NCBI RefSeq assembly: GCF_013364275.1
Contig: NZ_CP054932.1
Span: forward strand, 4,836,001 to 4,900,000
Origin: Actinomadura sp. NAK00032
Lineage (GTDB): Bacteria; Actinomycetota; Actinomycetes; Streptosporangiales; Streptosporangiaceae
Length of the DNA stretch: 64,000 nucleotides
Reading direction: 5' to 3'
Position 1 is the stretch's first letter. Each line of letters starts with the position of its first letter. The notes under the pieces are model-generated. The model saw only the letters and a list, made by a program, of their open reading frames with translations, had not been told where the DNA came from and ran no database searches. This document shows positions 31,554 to 40,197 of the stretch, in pieces. Both the position numbers and the translations under genes were made by a program.

Positions 31554-33071
31554 TCAGCTCTGGCCGGTCAGGGTGGCGACCAGGTCGGCGGCGGTGCGGC
31601 AGCGGTCCAGGAGGGCGCCCACGTGCTGCTTGGTGCCGCGCAGCGGCTCCAGGGTCGGGACGCGCTGGAGCGACTCACGGCCGGGGACGTCGAAGATGAC
31701 GGAGTCCCAGGACGCGGCGGCGACGGACTCGGCGTACTGGCGCAGGCAGCGGCCGCGGAAGTAGGCCCTGGTGTCCTCCGGCGGGTCCTCCACGGCGGCC
31801 TGGACCTCGGCCTCGGTGACGACCCGGTCGATGCGGCCGCGGTCGACGAGGCGGTTGTAGAGGCCCTTGTCGGGGCGGATGTCGGTGTACTGCAGGTCGA
31901 CGAGCTGCAGGCGCGGGTGCGACCAGTCGAGGCCGTCGCGGCTGCGGTAGCCCTCCAGGAGGGACAGCTTGGCGACCCAGTCGAGTTCGCGGGACAGCTG
32001 CATGGGGTCGTCGCCCAGGCGGTGCAGGACCGACTCCCAGCGGTCGAGGACGTCCTTGGTCATCTCGTCGACGTCGGCGCCGAAGCGGTCCTCGACGTAC
32101 TTGCGGGACTGCTCGAGGTACTCCATCTGGAGCTGGACGGCGGTCATCTTGCGGCCATCGCGGAGGGTGAGCAGGTGCTTGCAGGACGGGTCGTGGGAGA
32201 CGGCGCGGAGTGCGGCGACGGGCATGTCGACGGACAGGTCGACGGTGAGGAAGCCGTCCTCGATCATGGCGAGGACGAGCGAGGTGGTGCCGAGCTTGAG
32301 GTAGGTGGACAGCTCGGCCATGTTGGCGTCGCCGATGATGACGTGCAGCCGCCGGTACTTCTCGGGGTCGGCGTGGGGCTCGTCGCGGGTGTTGATGATG
32401 GGCCGCTTGAGGGTGGTCTCCAGGCCGACCTCGACCTCGAAGAAGTCGGCGCGCTGGCTGATCTGGAAGCCGTCGCCGCGGCCGTCGACGCCGATGCCGA
32501 CGCGGCCGGCGCCGCAGACGACCTGGCGGGAGACGAAGAAGGGGGTGAGGTGCCGGACGATGTCGGCGAAGGGGGTCTCGCGGCGCATGAGGTAGTTCTC
32601 ATGGCAGCCGTAGGAGGCGCCCTTGTTGTCGGTGTTGTTCTTGTAGAGCTGGATGGGGTGGGTGCCGGGGACGAGGGCGGCGCGCTGCGCGGCGTCGGCC
32701 ATGACGCGCTCGCCGGCCTTGTCCCAGAGGACGGCGTCGCGGGGGTTGGTGCATTCGGGCGCGGAGTACTCGGGGTGGGCGTGGTCGACGTAGAGCCGGG
32801 CGCCGTTGGTGAGGATGACGTTGGCGAGGCCAAGGTCCTCGTCGGTGAGCTGGGTGGGGTCGGCGACCTCGCGGGCGAGGTCGAACCCGCGGGCGTCGCG
32901 CAGCGGGTTCTCCTCTTCGAAGTCCCAGCGGGCCCTGCGGGCCCGCGCCGCGGAAGCCGCGAGGTAGGCGTTGACGACCTGGGAGGAGGTCACCATCGCG
33001 TTGGCCCCTGGCTGTCCCGGTACGGAGATGCCGTACTCGGTCTCGATGCCCATCACCCGCCGAACAGTCAT
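31554..33071 (-). CDS. dop: Deamidase/depupylase of Pup, Dop
   Basis: The 505-residue PafA relative begins VRRVMGIETEYGISVPG and carries the insertion after this strand (GQPGANAMVTSSQVVNAYL) that distinguishes Dop from PafA. Conserved segments include NGARLYVDHAHPEYSAPE, YKNNTDNKGASYGCHENYLM and RPIINTRDEPHAD. It deamidates the Pup C-terminal Gln and also cleaves Pup from substrates. Length matches mycobacterial Dop. The ATG has TAGGCT 7 nt upstream, suggesting a leaderless transcript starting in the gap after mpa. Confidence 0.96.
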   Translation of the reverse strand: MTVRRVMGIETEYGISVPGQPGANAMVTSSQVVNAYLAASAARARRARWDFEEENPLRDARGFDLAREVADPTQLTDEDLGLANVILTNGARLYVDHAHPEYSAPECTNPRDAVLWDKAGERVMADAAQRAALVPGTHPIQLYKNNTDNKGASYGCHENYLMRRETPFADIVRHLTPFFVSRQVVCGAGRVGIGVDGRGDGFQISQRADFFEVEVGLETTLKRPIINTRDEPHADPEKYRRLHVIIGDANMAELSTYLKLGTTSLVLAMIEDGFLTVDLSVDMPVAALRAVSHDPSCKHLLTLRDGRKMTAVQLQMEYLEQSRKYVEDRFGADVDEMTKDVLDRWESVLHRLGDDPMQLSRELDWVAKLSLLEGYRSRDGLDWSHPRLQLVDLQYTDIRPDKGLYNRLVDRGRIDRVVTEAEVQAAVEDPPEDTRAYFRGRCLRQYAESVAAASWDSVIFDVPGRESLQRVPTLEPLRGTKQHVGALLDRCRTAADLVATLTGQS

Positions 33072-33078
33072 ATCGTCG

Positions 33079-33084
33079 AGCCTA
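33079..33084 (-). promoter_or_regulatory. Candidate leaderless -10 element of dop (TAGGCT)
   Basis: TAGGCT lies seven nt before the ATG on the minus strand, within the 159-bp gap after mpa. Confidence 0.5.
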
Positions 33085-33179
33085 TCGGGGCGGCGGGGGT
33101 GGAGCCACGGGACCGGGGTGTGGCGGGGGTTGCGGCGTGGCGGCGCGGGCTGCGGCGGTGCGGCCGGACGCGGGCGCGA

Positions 33180-33201
33180 CGGCCCCCCTTCCGGGGAGCC
33201 G
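33180..33201 (-). terminator. Hairpin after mpa
   Basis: CGGCCCCCC and GGGGAGCCG pair with one mismatch across loop TTCC, 29 nt beyond the mpa stop. It is a modest GC hairpin consistent with termination before dop. Confidence 0.4.
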
Positions 33202-33230
33202 CCGCGCGGTTGCCGTCATGGTGCGGGGCG

Positions 33231-34994
33231 TTACAGGTACTGGCCGGTGTTGGCGACGGTGTCGATGGACCGTCCGGCCTCGGCGCCCTTGGTCCCGGAG
33301 ACGAGGGTGCGGATGTAGACGATCCGCTCCCCCTTCTTGCCGGAGATGCGGGCCCAGTCGTCGGGGTTGGTGGTGTTGGGCAGGTCCTCGTTCTCGCTGA
33401 ACTCGTCGACGCAGGCGGCGAGGAGGTGGGTGACGCGCAGCCCCTTCTGGCCGGTGTCGAGGAACTGCTTGATGGCCATCTTCTTGGCGCGGTCGACGAT
33501 GTTCTGGATCATCGCGCCGGAGTTGAAGTCCTTGAAGTAGAGGACTTCCTTGTCGCCGTTGGCGTAGGTGACCTCCAGGAAGCGGTTCTCCTCGGTCTCG
33601 GCGTACATGCGCTCGACGGTCCGCTGGATCATGGCGTCGACGGTGGCCTCGGCGGAGCCGCCGTGCTCCTTGAGGTCGTCGGGGTGGAGCGGGAGTCCGC
33701 CGAGGATGTACTTGGAGAAGATGTCCTTGGCGGACTCGGCGTCGGGCCGCTCGATCTTGATCTTGACGTCGAGCCGGCCGGGGCGCAGGATCGCGGGGTC
33801 GATCATGTCCTCGCGGTTGGAGGCGCCGATGACGATGACGTTCTCCAGGCCCTCGACGCCGTCGATCTCGCTGAGCAGCTGCGGGACGATGGTGTTCTCG
33901 ACGTCGGAGGAGACTCCGGAGCCGCGGGTGCGGAAGATGGAGTCCATCTCGTCGAAGAAGACGATGACGGGGGTCCCGGCGGACGCCTTCTCGCGGGCCC
34001 GCTGGAAGACGAGGCGGATGTGCCGCTCGGTCTCGCCGACGTACTTGTTGAGCAGTTCGGGGCCCTTGATGTTGAGGAAGAAGCTCTTGCCCTCCTGGCC
34101 GGTCTTCTCCGCGACCTGCTTGGCGAGGGAGTTGGCGACGGCCTTGGCGATGAGGGTCTTCCCGCAGCCGGGCGGTCCGTAGAGGAGGACGCCCTTGGGC
34201 GGGCGGAGCTGGTGCTCCCGGAACAGGTCGGCGTGCAGGTAGGGAAGTTCCACGGCGTCGCGGATCAGTTCGATCTGGGAGCCGAGGCCGCCGATCTCGT
34301 TGTAGGAGATGTCGGGGACCTCTTCGAGGACGAGTTCTTCGACCTCGGCCTTGTGGATCTTCTCGTAGGCGTAGCCGGACCTTGATTCGAGCATGAGGGA
34401 GTCGCCGGCGCGGAGGGGGACTCCGCGCAGCGGCTCGGCGAGCTTGACGACGCGCTCCTCGTCGGCGTGCGCGATGACGAGTGCGCGTTCGCCGTCGTCG
34501 AAGAGTTCCTTGAGCATGACGACTTCGCCCTGCTCTTCGAACTCGAGGGCCTCGACGACGTTGAGGGCCTCGTTCAGCATGACCTCTTGGCCGCGCTGGA
34601 GTTCGTCGATCTCGACGGCGGGGCTGACGTTCACGCGCAGCTTGCGCCCGCCGGTGAAGATGTCGACGGTCCCGTCGTCGCGGGCTTCGAGGAAGACGCC
34701 GAATCCGGACGGTGGTTGTGCGAGCCTGTCGACCTCCTCCTTGAGCGCCACGATCTGTTCGCGAGCCTCTTTGAGGGTCGCTACGAGTCGCTCGTTCTGG
34801 CCGGTTACGGCGGCCAGGTTTGCCTGCGCCTCATGGAGGCGTTCTTCCAGCACACGTACTTGGCGCGGGGATTCCGCGAGCTTGCGGCGCAGCACGGAGA
34901 TCTCCTCCTCCAGGAAGGAGATCTGCGTTTGGAGGTCCCTGACCTCCTTTTCGTGCTGCGCCCTGCGCGCCCCAGCATCGTCACGAGCGGCCAC
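33231..34994 (-). CDS. mpa: Proteasome-associated AAA ATPase Mpa (ARC)
   Basis: The 587-residue ATPase has an N-terminal coiled coil (about 10-93) that binds Pup and two OB folds (about 95-225). The AAA module has Walker A GPPGCGKT at 273-280, Walker B VIVFFDEMDSIF and an Arg-finger region. It ends GQYL, the motif that docks into the 20S alpha ring. The hexamer unfolds pupylated proteins and feeds them to PrcAB. The GTG start at 34994 has GGAGGT 8-9 nt upstream. A TAGGGT element at 35037-35042 fits a promoter with a short leader. Confidence 0.97.
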   Translation of the reverse strand: MAARDDAGARRAQHEKEVRDLQTQISFLEEEISVLRRKLAESPRQVRVLEERLHEAQANLAAVTGQNERLVATLKEAREQIVALKEEVDRLAQPPSGFGVFLEARDDGTVDIFTGGRKLRVNVSPAVEIDELQRGQEVMLNEALNVVEALEFEEQGEVVMLKELFDDGERALVIAHADEERVVKLAEPLRGVPLRAGDSLMLESRSGYAYEKIHKAEVEELVLEEVPDISYNEIGGLGSQIELIRDAVELPYLHADLFREHQLRPPKGVLLYGPPGCGKTLIAKAVANSLAKQVAEKTGQEGKSFFLNIKGPELLNKYVGETERHIRLVFQRAREKASAGTPVIVFFDEMDSIFRTRGSGVSSDVENTIVPQLLSEIDGVEGLENVIVIGASNREDMIDPAILRPGRLDVKIKIERPDAESAKDIFSKYILGGLPLHPDDLKEHGGSAEATVDAMIQRTVERMYAETEENRFLEVTYANGDKEVLYFKDFNSGAMIQNIVDRAKKMAIKQFLDTGQKGLRVTHLLAACVDEFSENEDLPNTTNPDDWARISGKKGERIVYIRTLVSGTKGAEAGRSIDTVANTGQYL

Positions 34995-35036
34995 GCCCCG
35001 TCACCTCCTCACGAAGAGAGCCGACGACCTACTGAG

Positions 35037-35064
35037 ACCCTACCTATCTGGAGGGCTTCCGTAA
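35037..35064 (-). promoter_or_regulatory. Candidate mpa promoter
   Basis: TAGGGT (-10, 35037-35042) and TTACGG (-35, 35059-35064) are 16 nt apart and would start transcription about 36 nt before the GTG. The rest of the 287-bp gap up to trmI is G-rich on the plus strand with nothing recognisable. Confidence 0.4.
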
Positions 35065-35281
35065 CCTGCCCATTCGGTGTTCGTGTCGTGCGGGTGTCTT
35101 CCGGGAGGGTTGGGAGGGGTGCTGTGGGGGTGGTGCGGGGCGTGGGGTTACGGGGTGTGGACCTGGGGGTCCGGGGGGTCGGGCGTGTCGTGACGGGGGG
35201 TTTGCCGAGTTCGGTGGGTGTGCGCGGGGCGGGGTGGGGGCCGGGCGCGGTGCGGCGCGGCGGGGCCGGCCGGATTGTGAT

Positions 35282-36262
35282 CTAGGACTCGGTGGGGTGC
35301 CCGGGCGCGTCGGCGGTGCCGGTGGTGGTGCCGCCGGCGGGTTCCGCGCCGGGCGTGTCGCCGTGGGGGGCGTCGCCGGGGGCGGGGTGGGCGCCCTTGG
35401 CGGGGCGGCGGCGGCGGGCGGGCGGGGTGACGCCGTCGGCGAGGCGGCGGGCGGTGACGAGGAAGCCGGTGTGGCCGACCATGCGGTGGTCGGGGCGGAC
35501 GGCGAGTCCGTCGACGTGCCAGGAGCGGAGCATGGTCTCGAAGGCGTAGGGCTCGGCGAAGGAGCCCTGGGCGCGGAGGTCTTCGACGACGCGGGACATC
35601 TGGGTGGTGGTGGCGATGTAGGCGCAGACGAGGCCGCCGGGGATGAGGGCCTTGGCGACGGCGTCGAGGGTCTCCCAGGGGGCGAGCATGTCGAGGACGA
35701 CGCGGTCGGCGTCGGTTTCGGCGAGGGCGTGTTCGAGGGAGCCGACGGTGAGGCGCCAGGCGGGGTGGGGGCCGCCGAAGAACTTCTCGACGTTGCCGCG
35801 GGCGATGTCGGCGAAGTCGGGGCGCCGTTCGTAGGAGGAGACGAGGCCGTGCTCGCCGACGGCGCGCAGCAGGGAGCAGGTGAGGGCGCCGGATCCGGCG
35901 CCGGCCTCGATGACGCGGGCGCCGGGGAAGATGTCGGCCATGGCGATGATCTGGGCGGCGTCCTTGGGGTAGACGACGGCGGCGCCGCGGGGCATGCGGA
36001 GGGTGAAGTCGGCGAGGAGGGGGCGGAAGGCGAGGTACTCGATGCCGCCGGTGGAGCGGAAGACGCTGCCTTCGGGGCTGCCGATGATGTCGTCGTGGGG
36101 GATGGAGCCCTTGTGGGAGTGGTAGAGCTTGCCGGGCTGGAGGGTGATGGTGTTGATGCGGCCCTTGGGGTCGGTGAGCTGAACCTGGTCGCCGGGGCGG
36201 AAGGGGCCGTGGGGGATGCGGCCGAGGGCGGGGGCGGGTCCGGTGGGCTGGGGTTCGCTCAT
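35282..36262 (-). CDS. trmI: tRNA (adenine-58-N1)-methyltransferase TrmI
   Basis: The 326-residue protein has the N-terminal beta-barrel (FRPGDQVQLTDPKGRINTI, HSHKGSIPHDDIIG) and a class I SAM-binding core (ARVIEAGAGSGALTCSLLRA). The motif DRVVLDMLAPWE and the C-terminal EPYAFETMLRSWHV region follow. It methylates N1 of A58 in the tRNA T-loop as a tetramer. The last 50 residues are a Pro/Gly/Ala/Thr tail outside the family core. In M. tuberculosis trmI also lies near mpa. ATG 36262 has TAGCCT 8 nt upstream. Confidence 0.94.
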   Translation of the reverse strand: MSEPQPTGPAPALGRIPHGPFRPGDQVQLTDPKGRINTITLQPGKLYHSHKGSIPHDDIIGSPEGSVFRSTGGIEYLAFRPLLADFTLRMPRGAAVVYPKDAAQIIAMADIFPGARVIEAGAGSGALTCSLLRAVGEHGLVSSYERRPDFADIARGNVEKFFGGPHPAWRLTVGSLEHALAETDADRVVLDMLAPWETLDAVAKALIPGGLVCAYIATTTQMSRVVEDLRAQGSFAEPYAFETMLRSWHVDGLAVRPDHRMVGHTGFLVTARRLADGVTPPARRRRPAKGAHPAPGDAPHGDTPGAEPAGGTTTGTADAPGHPTES

Positions 36263-36270
36263 GGTGGTCA

Positions 36271-36276
36271 AGGCTA
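36271..36276 (-). promoter_or_regulatory. Candidate leaderless -10 element of trmI (TAGCCT)
   Basis: TAGCCT ends eight nt before the ATG at 36262; no ribosome site is visible, which supports a leaderless start. Confidence 0.4.
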
Positions 36277-36361
36277 GCGGCGGGCGCGGGCAGGTCGGGC
36301 CGCCGCGGGGCGGCGGCGGCCCGTGCGGTGCGGGGCCGGGCGCGCTGCGGGTTCCGGTGGG

Positions 36362-37546
36362 TCAGATGCCGGTGAAGGTGTGGTCGATGTCGCTGACGGC
36401 GAGGACGCCGTAGAGGCGGCCGTCGGGTTCGACGAGGAGGTATTCGGAGGCGGGGGCGCGGCGGAGGGCGTCGAGGAGGTCGTCGCCGGCGAGGTCGGCG
36501 GGGAGGGTGAGGTCGTCGTGGACGCCGCGGGAGAGTTCGCCGGCGGTGACCCAGGGGCGGCGGTGCTCGGGGGTGGCGGTGACGGCCTTCTCGTTGACGA
36601 GGCCGAGGGGGCGGCCGTCGTGGTCGGCGATGACGATGGCGCCGGAGTGGTCGGCGTGGGCGCGGCGGATGGCCTCGGCGAGGGGGGTGTCGGCGGTGAC
36701 GAGGGTGGCGCGGCGGGCGAGGCGGCGGGCCGACAGCAGGGGGATGCGGTCGCGGACGCGTTCGGCGCGGATGGCCTGGGTGGCGCCGACCCAGATGAAG
36801 GAGGCGATGAGGGCGGACCACAGGAGGGCGAGCCAGCCGATGCCGCCGTCGGCGGCGGTGGTGGTGTAGGTGGCGAGGTAGGCGCCGGCGATGAGGCAGC
36901 CGATGGCGACGGCGCGGCCGACCCAGCCGGCGAAGATGGCGCCGCTGCGGGCGCGTCCGGTGGCCTTCCAGACGGCGGCGCGGACGAGGCGGCCGCCGTC
37001 GAGGGGGAGGCCGGGCAGGAGGTTGAAGAGGCCGACGAGGAGGTTGGCGAAGGTGAGGGCTTCGAGGAGCAGGAGGGCGACGTCGGGGAGGGCGAGGGTG
37101 GCGTGGGCGAGGAGGCCGAGGCCGGCGAGGACGAGGTTGGTGAGGGGGCCGGCGAAGGCGATGAGGAATTCGCGGCCGGGGGTGGGGGCCTCGCGTTCGA
37201 TGGAGGTCTCGCCGCCGAGGACGTGGAGGGTGACGGAGCGGACGGGGAGCCCGAAGATGCGCGCGGTGACGGCGTGGCTGAGTTCGTGGACGAAGACGGA
37301 GCCGTAGAGCAGGACGGCGTAGGTGAAGGCGACGAGGTAGCTGAGGGGGCGGTCGGCGACGCCGTGGACCTGGCCTTCGAACATGACGGTGACGAGGACG
37401 GCGACGAGGAACCAGCTGGGTGAGACGTAGACGGGGACGCCGAGGACGCGGCCCATGGACAGGCCGGGTCGCTGGGGGCGGCGGTCGTCGTGGCCGGGGC
37501 CTCCGGCGGGGGTCCTGCCCTGGGTCGGGGGCGCGCTGTTCGTCAC
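36362..37546 (-). CDS. Site-2 protease family (M50) intramembrane metalloprotease with CBS domains
   Basis: The 394-residue protein has hydrophobic segments carrying the zinc motif HELSH in LLYGSVFVHELSHAVTARIF. The second metal-site segment is NLLPGLPLDGGRLVRA. About six membrane helices are expected up to residue 265. Two CBS motifs follow (about 270-390), with LVTADTPLAEAIRRAHADHS and EYLLVEPDGRLYGVLAVSDI. The architecture is like mycobacterial Rip3. Such proteases cleave membrane-bound anti-sigma factors or other single-pass proteins; the CBS pair may sense adenine nucleotides. The substrate is unknown. The GTG start has TAGCAT 7 nt upstream. Confidence 0.9.
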   Translation of the reverse strand: MTNSAPPTQGRTPAGGPGHDDRRPQRPGLSMGRVLGVPVYVSPSWFLVAVLVTVMFEGQVHGVADRPLSYLVAFTYAVLLYGSVFVHELSHAVTARIFGLPVRSVTLHVLGGETSIEREAPTPGREFLIAFAGPLTNLVLAGLGLLAHATLALPDVALLLLEALTFANLLVGLFNLLPGLPLDGGRLVRAAVWKATGRARSGAIFAGWVGRAVAIGCLIAGAYLATYTTTAADGGIGWLALLWSALIASFIWVGATQAIRAERVRDRIPLLSARRLARRATLVTADTPLAEAIRRAHADHSGAIVIADHDGRPLGLVNEKAVTATPEHRRPWVTAGELSRGVHDDLTLPADLAGDDLLDALRRAPASEYLLVEPDGRLYGVLAVSDIDHTFTGI

Positions 37547-37553
37547 GTCTTCG

Positions 37554-37559
37554 ATGCTA
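37554..37559 (-). promoter_or_regulatory. Candidate leaderless -10 element of the M50 protease gene (TAGCAT)
   Basis: TAGCAT lies seven nt before the GTG at 37546. It is divergent from the RecB-like gene, whose own element is about 115 bp away. Confidence 0.45.
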
Positions 37560-37673
37560 CGGCCCCCGGCGGGGGTGCGGTGCCGCCGGTGGCGGCGGGC
37601 GGGGCGGGGCGGGTGCGGGGCGGGCGGGCTGCGCGTGCGGGGCGGGTGCGGGATTTTCGTCGGGGGTGTCGCC

Positions 37674-37679
37674 TAGTCT
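37674..37679 (+). promoter_or_regulatory. Candidate leaderless -10 element of the RecB-like gene (TAGTCT)
   Basis: TAGTCT ends eight nt before the ATG at 37688; no ribosome site is present. Confidence 0.45.
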
Positions 37680-37687
37680 GCTGTGCC

Positions 37688-38632
37688 ATGACGACGACCG
37701 AGGCGGGTAGTGAGGCGTCCGTTCCGTCCGCGCGGGGCGGGGGCGGGGGTGCGGGGGACGTCGCGGTGGTGGGGTCGTTGTCGCCGTCCCGGGCAGGCGA
37801 TTTCATGACGTGTCCGCTGCTGTATCGGTTCCGGGTGATCGACCGGATCCCGGAGCGTCCGAGTGCGGCGGCGGTGCGGGGGACGCTGGTGCACGCGGTG
37901 CTGGAGCGGCTGTTCGACCTGCCGACGGGCGGGCGGACGCCGGAGGCGGCGCTGGAGATGCTGGGGCCGGAGTGGGAGCGGCTGCTGGCGGAGGAGCCGG
38001 AGCTGGCGGGGCTGTTCGGGGACGGGGAGGCCGGGGACGCCGAGCGCGCGCAGTGGCTGGGGCAGGCGCGGCGGATGGTGGAGCGGTACTTCGCGCTGGA
38101 GGATCCGCGCCGGCTGGAGCCTGCGGAGCGTGAGCTGTTCGTGGAGACGGTGCTGGAGTCGGGGCTGAAGCTGCGGGGGTACATCGACCGGGTGGACGTG
38201 GCGCCGAGCGGTGACGTGCGGATCGTGGACTACAAGACGGGGACGGCGCCGCGGGCGGATTTCGAGGCGCGGGCGCTGTTTCAGATGAAGTTCTACGCGC
38301 TGGTGCTGTGGCGGTCGCGGGGGCGGGTGCCGCGGTTGCTGCAGTTGATGTACCTCGGCAATGGCGAGATCCTGCGGTACGAGCCGGACGAGGCGGATCT
38401 GCGGGCGACGCAGCGGAAGGTGGAGGCGCTGTGGGCGGCGATCCGGCGGGCGATGGACAGCGGCGAGTGGCGGCCGCGGGCGGGCCGGTTGTGCGACTGG
38501 TGCGATCACAAGGAGCGGTGCCCGGAGTTCGGGGGCACTCCCCCGCCGCTGCCGGAGGTGCCGGTGCGGCGCCCGTCGCCGGCCGATCTGGAGGTCTCCG
38601 AGGTCGCGGTGCGCGAGCACGGGGATCTGTAG
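37688..38632 (+). CDS. RecB-family PD-(D/E)XK exonuclease with Fe-S cysteines
   Basis: The 314-residue nuclease has the Cas4/AddB-type layout. A first Cys is in FMTCPLLYRFR, followed by RGTLVHAVLERLF. The catalytic segments are GYIDRVD and RIVDYKTG, with QMKFYALVLW behind them. Three more cysteines close a likely 4Fe-4S cluster in CDWCDHKERCPEF. Family members cut single-stranded DNA ends during repair. The gene corresponds in position to Rv2119 of M. tuberculosis, next to trmI. The N-terminus (1-25) is Gly/Ala-rich and disordered. Stand-alone activity is inferred; no helicase gene is beside it. Confidence 0.9.
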   Translation: MTTTEAGSEASVPSARGGGGGAGDVAVVGSLSPSRAGDFMTCPLLYRFRVIDRIPERPSAAAVRGTLVHAVLERLFDLPTGGRTPEAALEMLGPEWERLLAEEPELAGLFGDGEAGDAERAQWLGQARRMVERYFALEDPRRLEPAERELFVETVLESGLKLRGYIDRVDVAPSGDVRIVDYKTGTAPRADFEARALFQMKFYALVLWRSRGRVPRLLQLMYLGNGEILRYEPDEADLRATQRKVEALWAAIRRAMDSGEWRPRAGRLCDWCDHKERCPEFGGTPPPLPEVPVRRPSPADLEVSEVAVREHGDL

Positions 38633-38775
38633 GGCGGCGGGGCGGCGCGGCGGTCTGAGGGGACTCGCGGGGGCCGCCCGGGCGTCGTCCGTCGCCGGGG
38701 GGGTGCGGCCGCGGATTCCGCGTGCTGCCGGGCGCTGCGGGCGGCGGAGGCGCCGTCCGCTGGGGCGGTGCGGGC

Positions 38776-38791
38776 TCATCCTTGGGGATGA
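38776..38791 (+). promoter_or_regulatory. Palindrome TCATCCTTGGGGATGA upstream of the kinase gene
   Basis: A 6-bp inverted repeat with spacer TTGG is centred about 66 nt before the histidine kinase start. It has TCA-N10-TGA ends. A NarL/FixJ-type response regulator such as the one encoded downstream could bind it for autoregulation. Confidence 0.45.
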
Positions 38792-38836
38792 CGGCGGATC
38801 CGCGTTCAGGAGGGGCCGGGACCTGCCGCGACCTCC

Positions 38837-38842
38837 TAGGGT
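38837..38842 (+). promoter_or_regulatory. Candidate leaderless -10 element of the histidine kinase gene (TAGGGT)
   Basis: TAGGGT is followed by seven nt and GTG at 38850. This geometry decides the start against the GTG at 38841, which would overlap the hexamer. Confidence 0.5.
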
Positions 38843-38849
38843 GAGTGTC

Positions 38850-40073
38850 GTGTCACCCCGCATCCGTGGTCTTCATGCCGCCCGTGCCTGGCTGCAGGCG
38901 CGTCCGATGGCGGCCGACGCCGTGCTGGCGGTCGGGCTGCTGCTGCTGGGGCTGCCGCAGCTGTGGCTGGAGGAGCTTCCGCGGGGCGAGGAGTTCGCGG
39001 GGTTCCGGTCGCCGGACGGGTGGAACGCGCTGCTGGTCGTCGTGGTGGCGCTGGCGCTGGTGTGGCGGCGCCGGCATCCGCTGCCGGTGCTGCTGTTCAT
39101 CATCGCCGGTGAGCTGGCGATGGCGGTGATGCAGTATCCGCCGAGCGTGCCGGACGTGGTGGCGTTCCTGATCGCGGTGTACAGCGTGGCGGCGCACCGG
39201 GGGCTGGCGCAGAGCGCGCTGGGCGGGCTGGTCGGGTTCGTGTACTTCCTGGTGTATCTGCTGGTGCTGCCGGTGTCGGCGGAGCCGGTGGTGATCATCA
39301 CTGATTCCGCGCTGGTGATCGGCGTGTGGATGCTGGGGCGGAGCCTGCGGCTGCGGCGGGCGTACTTTACGGAGCTGGAGGACCGGGCGGCGCGGCTGGA
39401 GCGGGCGCGGGGCACCGACGCGCGGGCGGCGCGGATCGAGGAGCGGTCGCGGATCGCGCGGGAGCTGCACGACGTGGTGGCGCACCATGTGAGCGTGATG
39501 ACGGTGCAGGCGGGCGCGGCGCGGCGGATCATCGACCGGGATCCGGGGAGCGCCCGGGAGGCGATGTCGACGATCGAGGAGGTCGGGCGGACGGCGCTGA
39601 GCGAGATGCGGCGGATCGTGGGGGTGCTGCGCACGGACCGGGACGCCGAGCAGGCGGGCCGGGAGCTGGCGCCGCAGCCGGGTCTGGGGGATCTCGGGGA
39701 GCTGCTGGACCATGTGCGGGAGACGGGCCTGTCGGTGCAGCTGTGGATCGAGGGTGAGGCGCGGCCGCCGTCGCCGGGGGTGGACGTGGCGGCGTTCCGG
39801 CTGATCCAGGAGGCGCTGACGAACACGTTGAAGCACGCGGGTCCGCAGGCGCGGGCGTGGGTGCGGCTGTACTACGGGGACGCGGACCTGACGGTGGAGG
39901 TCGAGGACGACGGGCGCGGCACGGCGACGATCATGGCGGGCAACGGGGACAATCCGGGGCACGGTCTGGTCGGCATGTACGAGCGGGTGGCGCTGTACGG
40001 TGGCGAGTTGAGGATCGGGCCGCGGGTCGGCGGCGGGTTCGGTGTGCGGGCCCGTTTCCCCCTGGAGGCGTGA
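38850..40073 (+). CDS. Two-component sensor histidine kinase (HisKA_3/DesK-NarX type)
   Basis: The 407-residue kinase has four to six membrane helices in residues 20-165, including AVLAVGLLLLGLPQLWL and ALLVVVVALALVW. No large extracytoplasmic domain is present. A short coiled coil leads to the HisKA_3 segment RIARELHDVVAHHVSVM with the phosphoacceptor His. The HATPase domain has LIQEALTNTLKHAG and VEDDGRG and GHGLVGMYERVALYGG. Intramembrane sensing of envelope stress or antibiotics is typical of this form. It precedes its response regulator by 124 bp and an ABC exporter operon, which is the likely target. Confidence 0.9.
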   Translation: MSPRIRGLHAARAWLQARPMAADAVLAVGLLLLGLPQLWLEELPRGEEFAGFRSPDGWNALLVVVVALALVWRRRHPLPVLLFIIAGELAMAVMQYPPSVPDVVAFLIAVYSVAAHRGLAQSALGGLVGFVYFLVYLLVLPVSAEPVVIITDSALVIGVWMLGRSLRLRRAYFTELEDRAARLERARGTDARAARIEERSRIARELHDVVAHHVSVMTVQAGAARRIIDRDPGSAREAMSTIEEVGRTALSEMRRIVGVLRTDRDAEQAGRELAPQPGLGDLGELLDHVRETGLSVQLWIEGEARPPSPGVDVAAFRLIQEALTNTLKHAGPQARAWVRLYYGDADLTVEVEDDGRGTATIMAGNGDNPGHGLVGMYERVALYGGELRIGPRVGGGFGVRARFPLEA

Positions 40074-40197
40074 GTCCCGCTTGGGCGTGTGCTCCCGGCC
40101 GTCGGTTGCCGGTGGGCGGGAGGGTAGGCAGGAGCGTCGTGAGGCGAGGAGCGGGAACGATGGAGCGACGGGGCCGGTACTGCGCCGGGGTGACGCG

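Noticed and set aside
31239..34385. A 1,048-codon open frame on the plus strand opposite dop and mpa
   Set aside because: The minus strand carries clear dop and mpa genes with all motifs. The plus-strand translation is low-complexity Val/Gly/Asp/Ala without recognisable structure.
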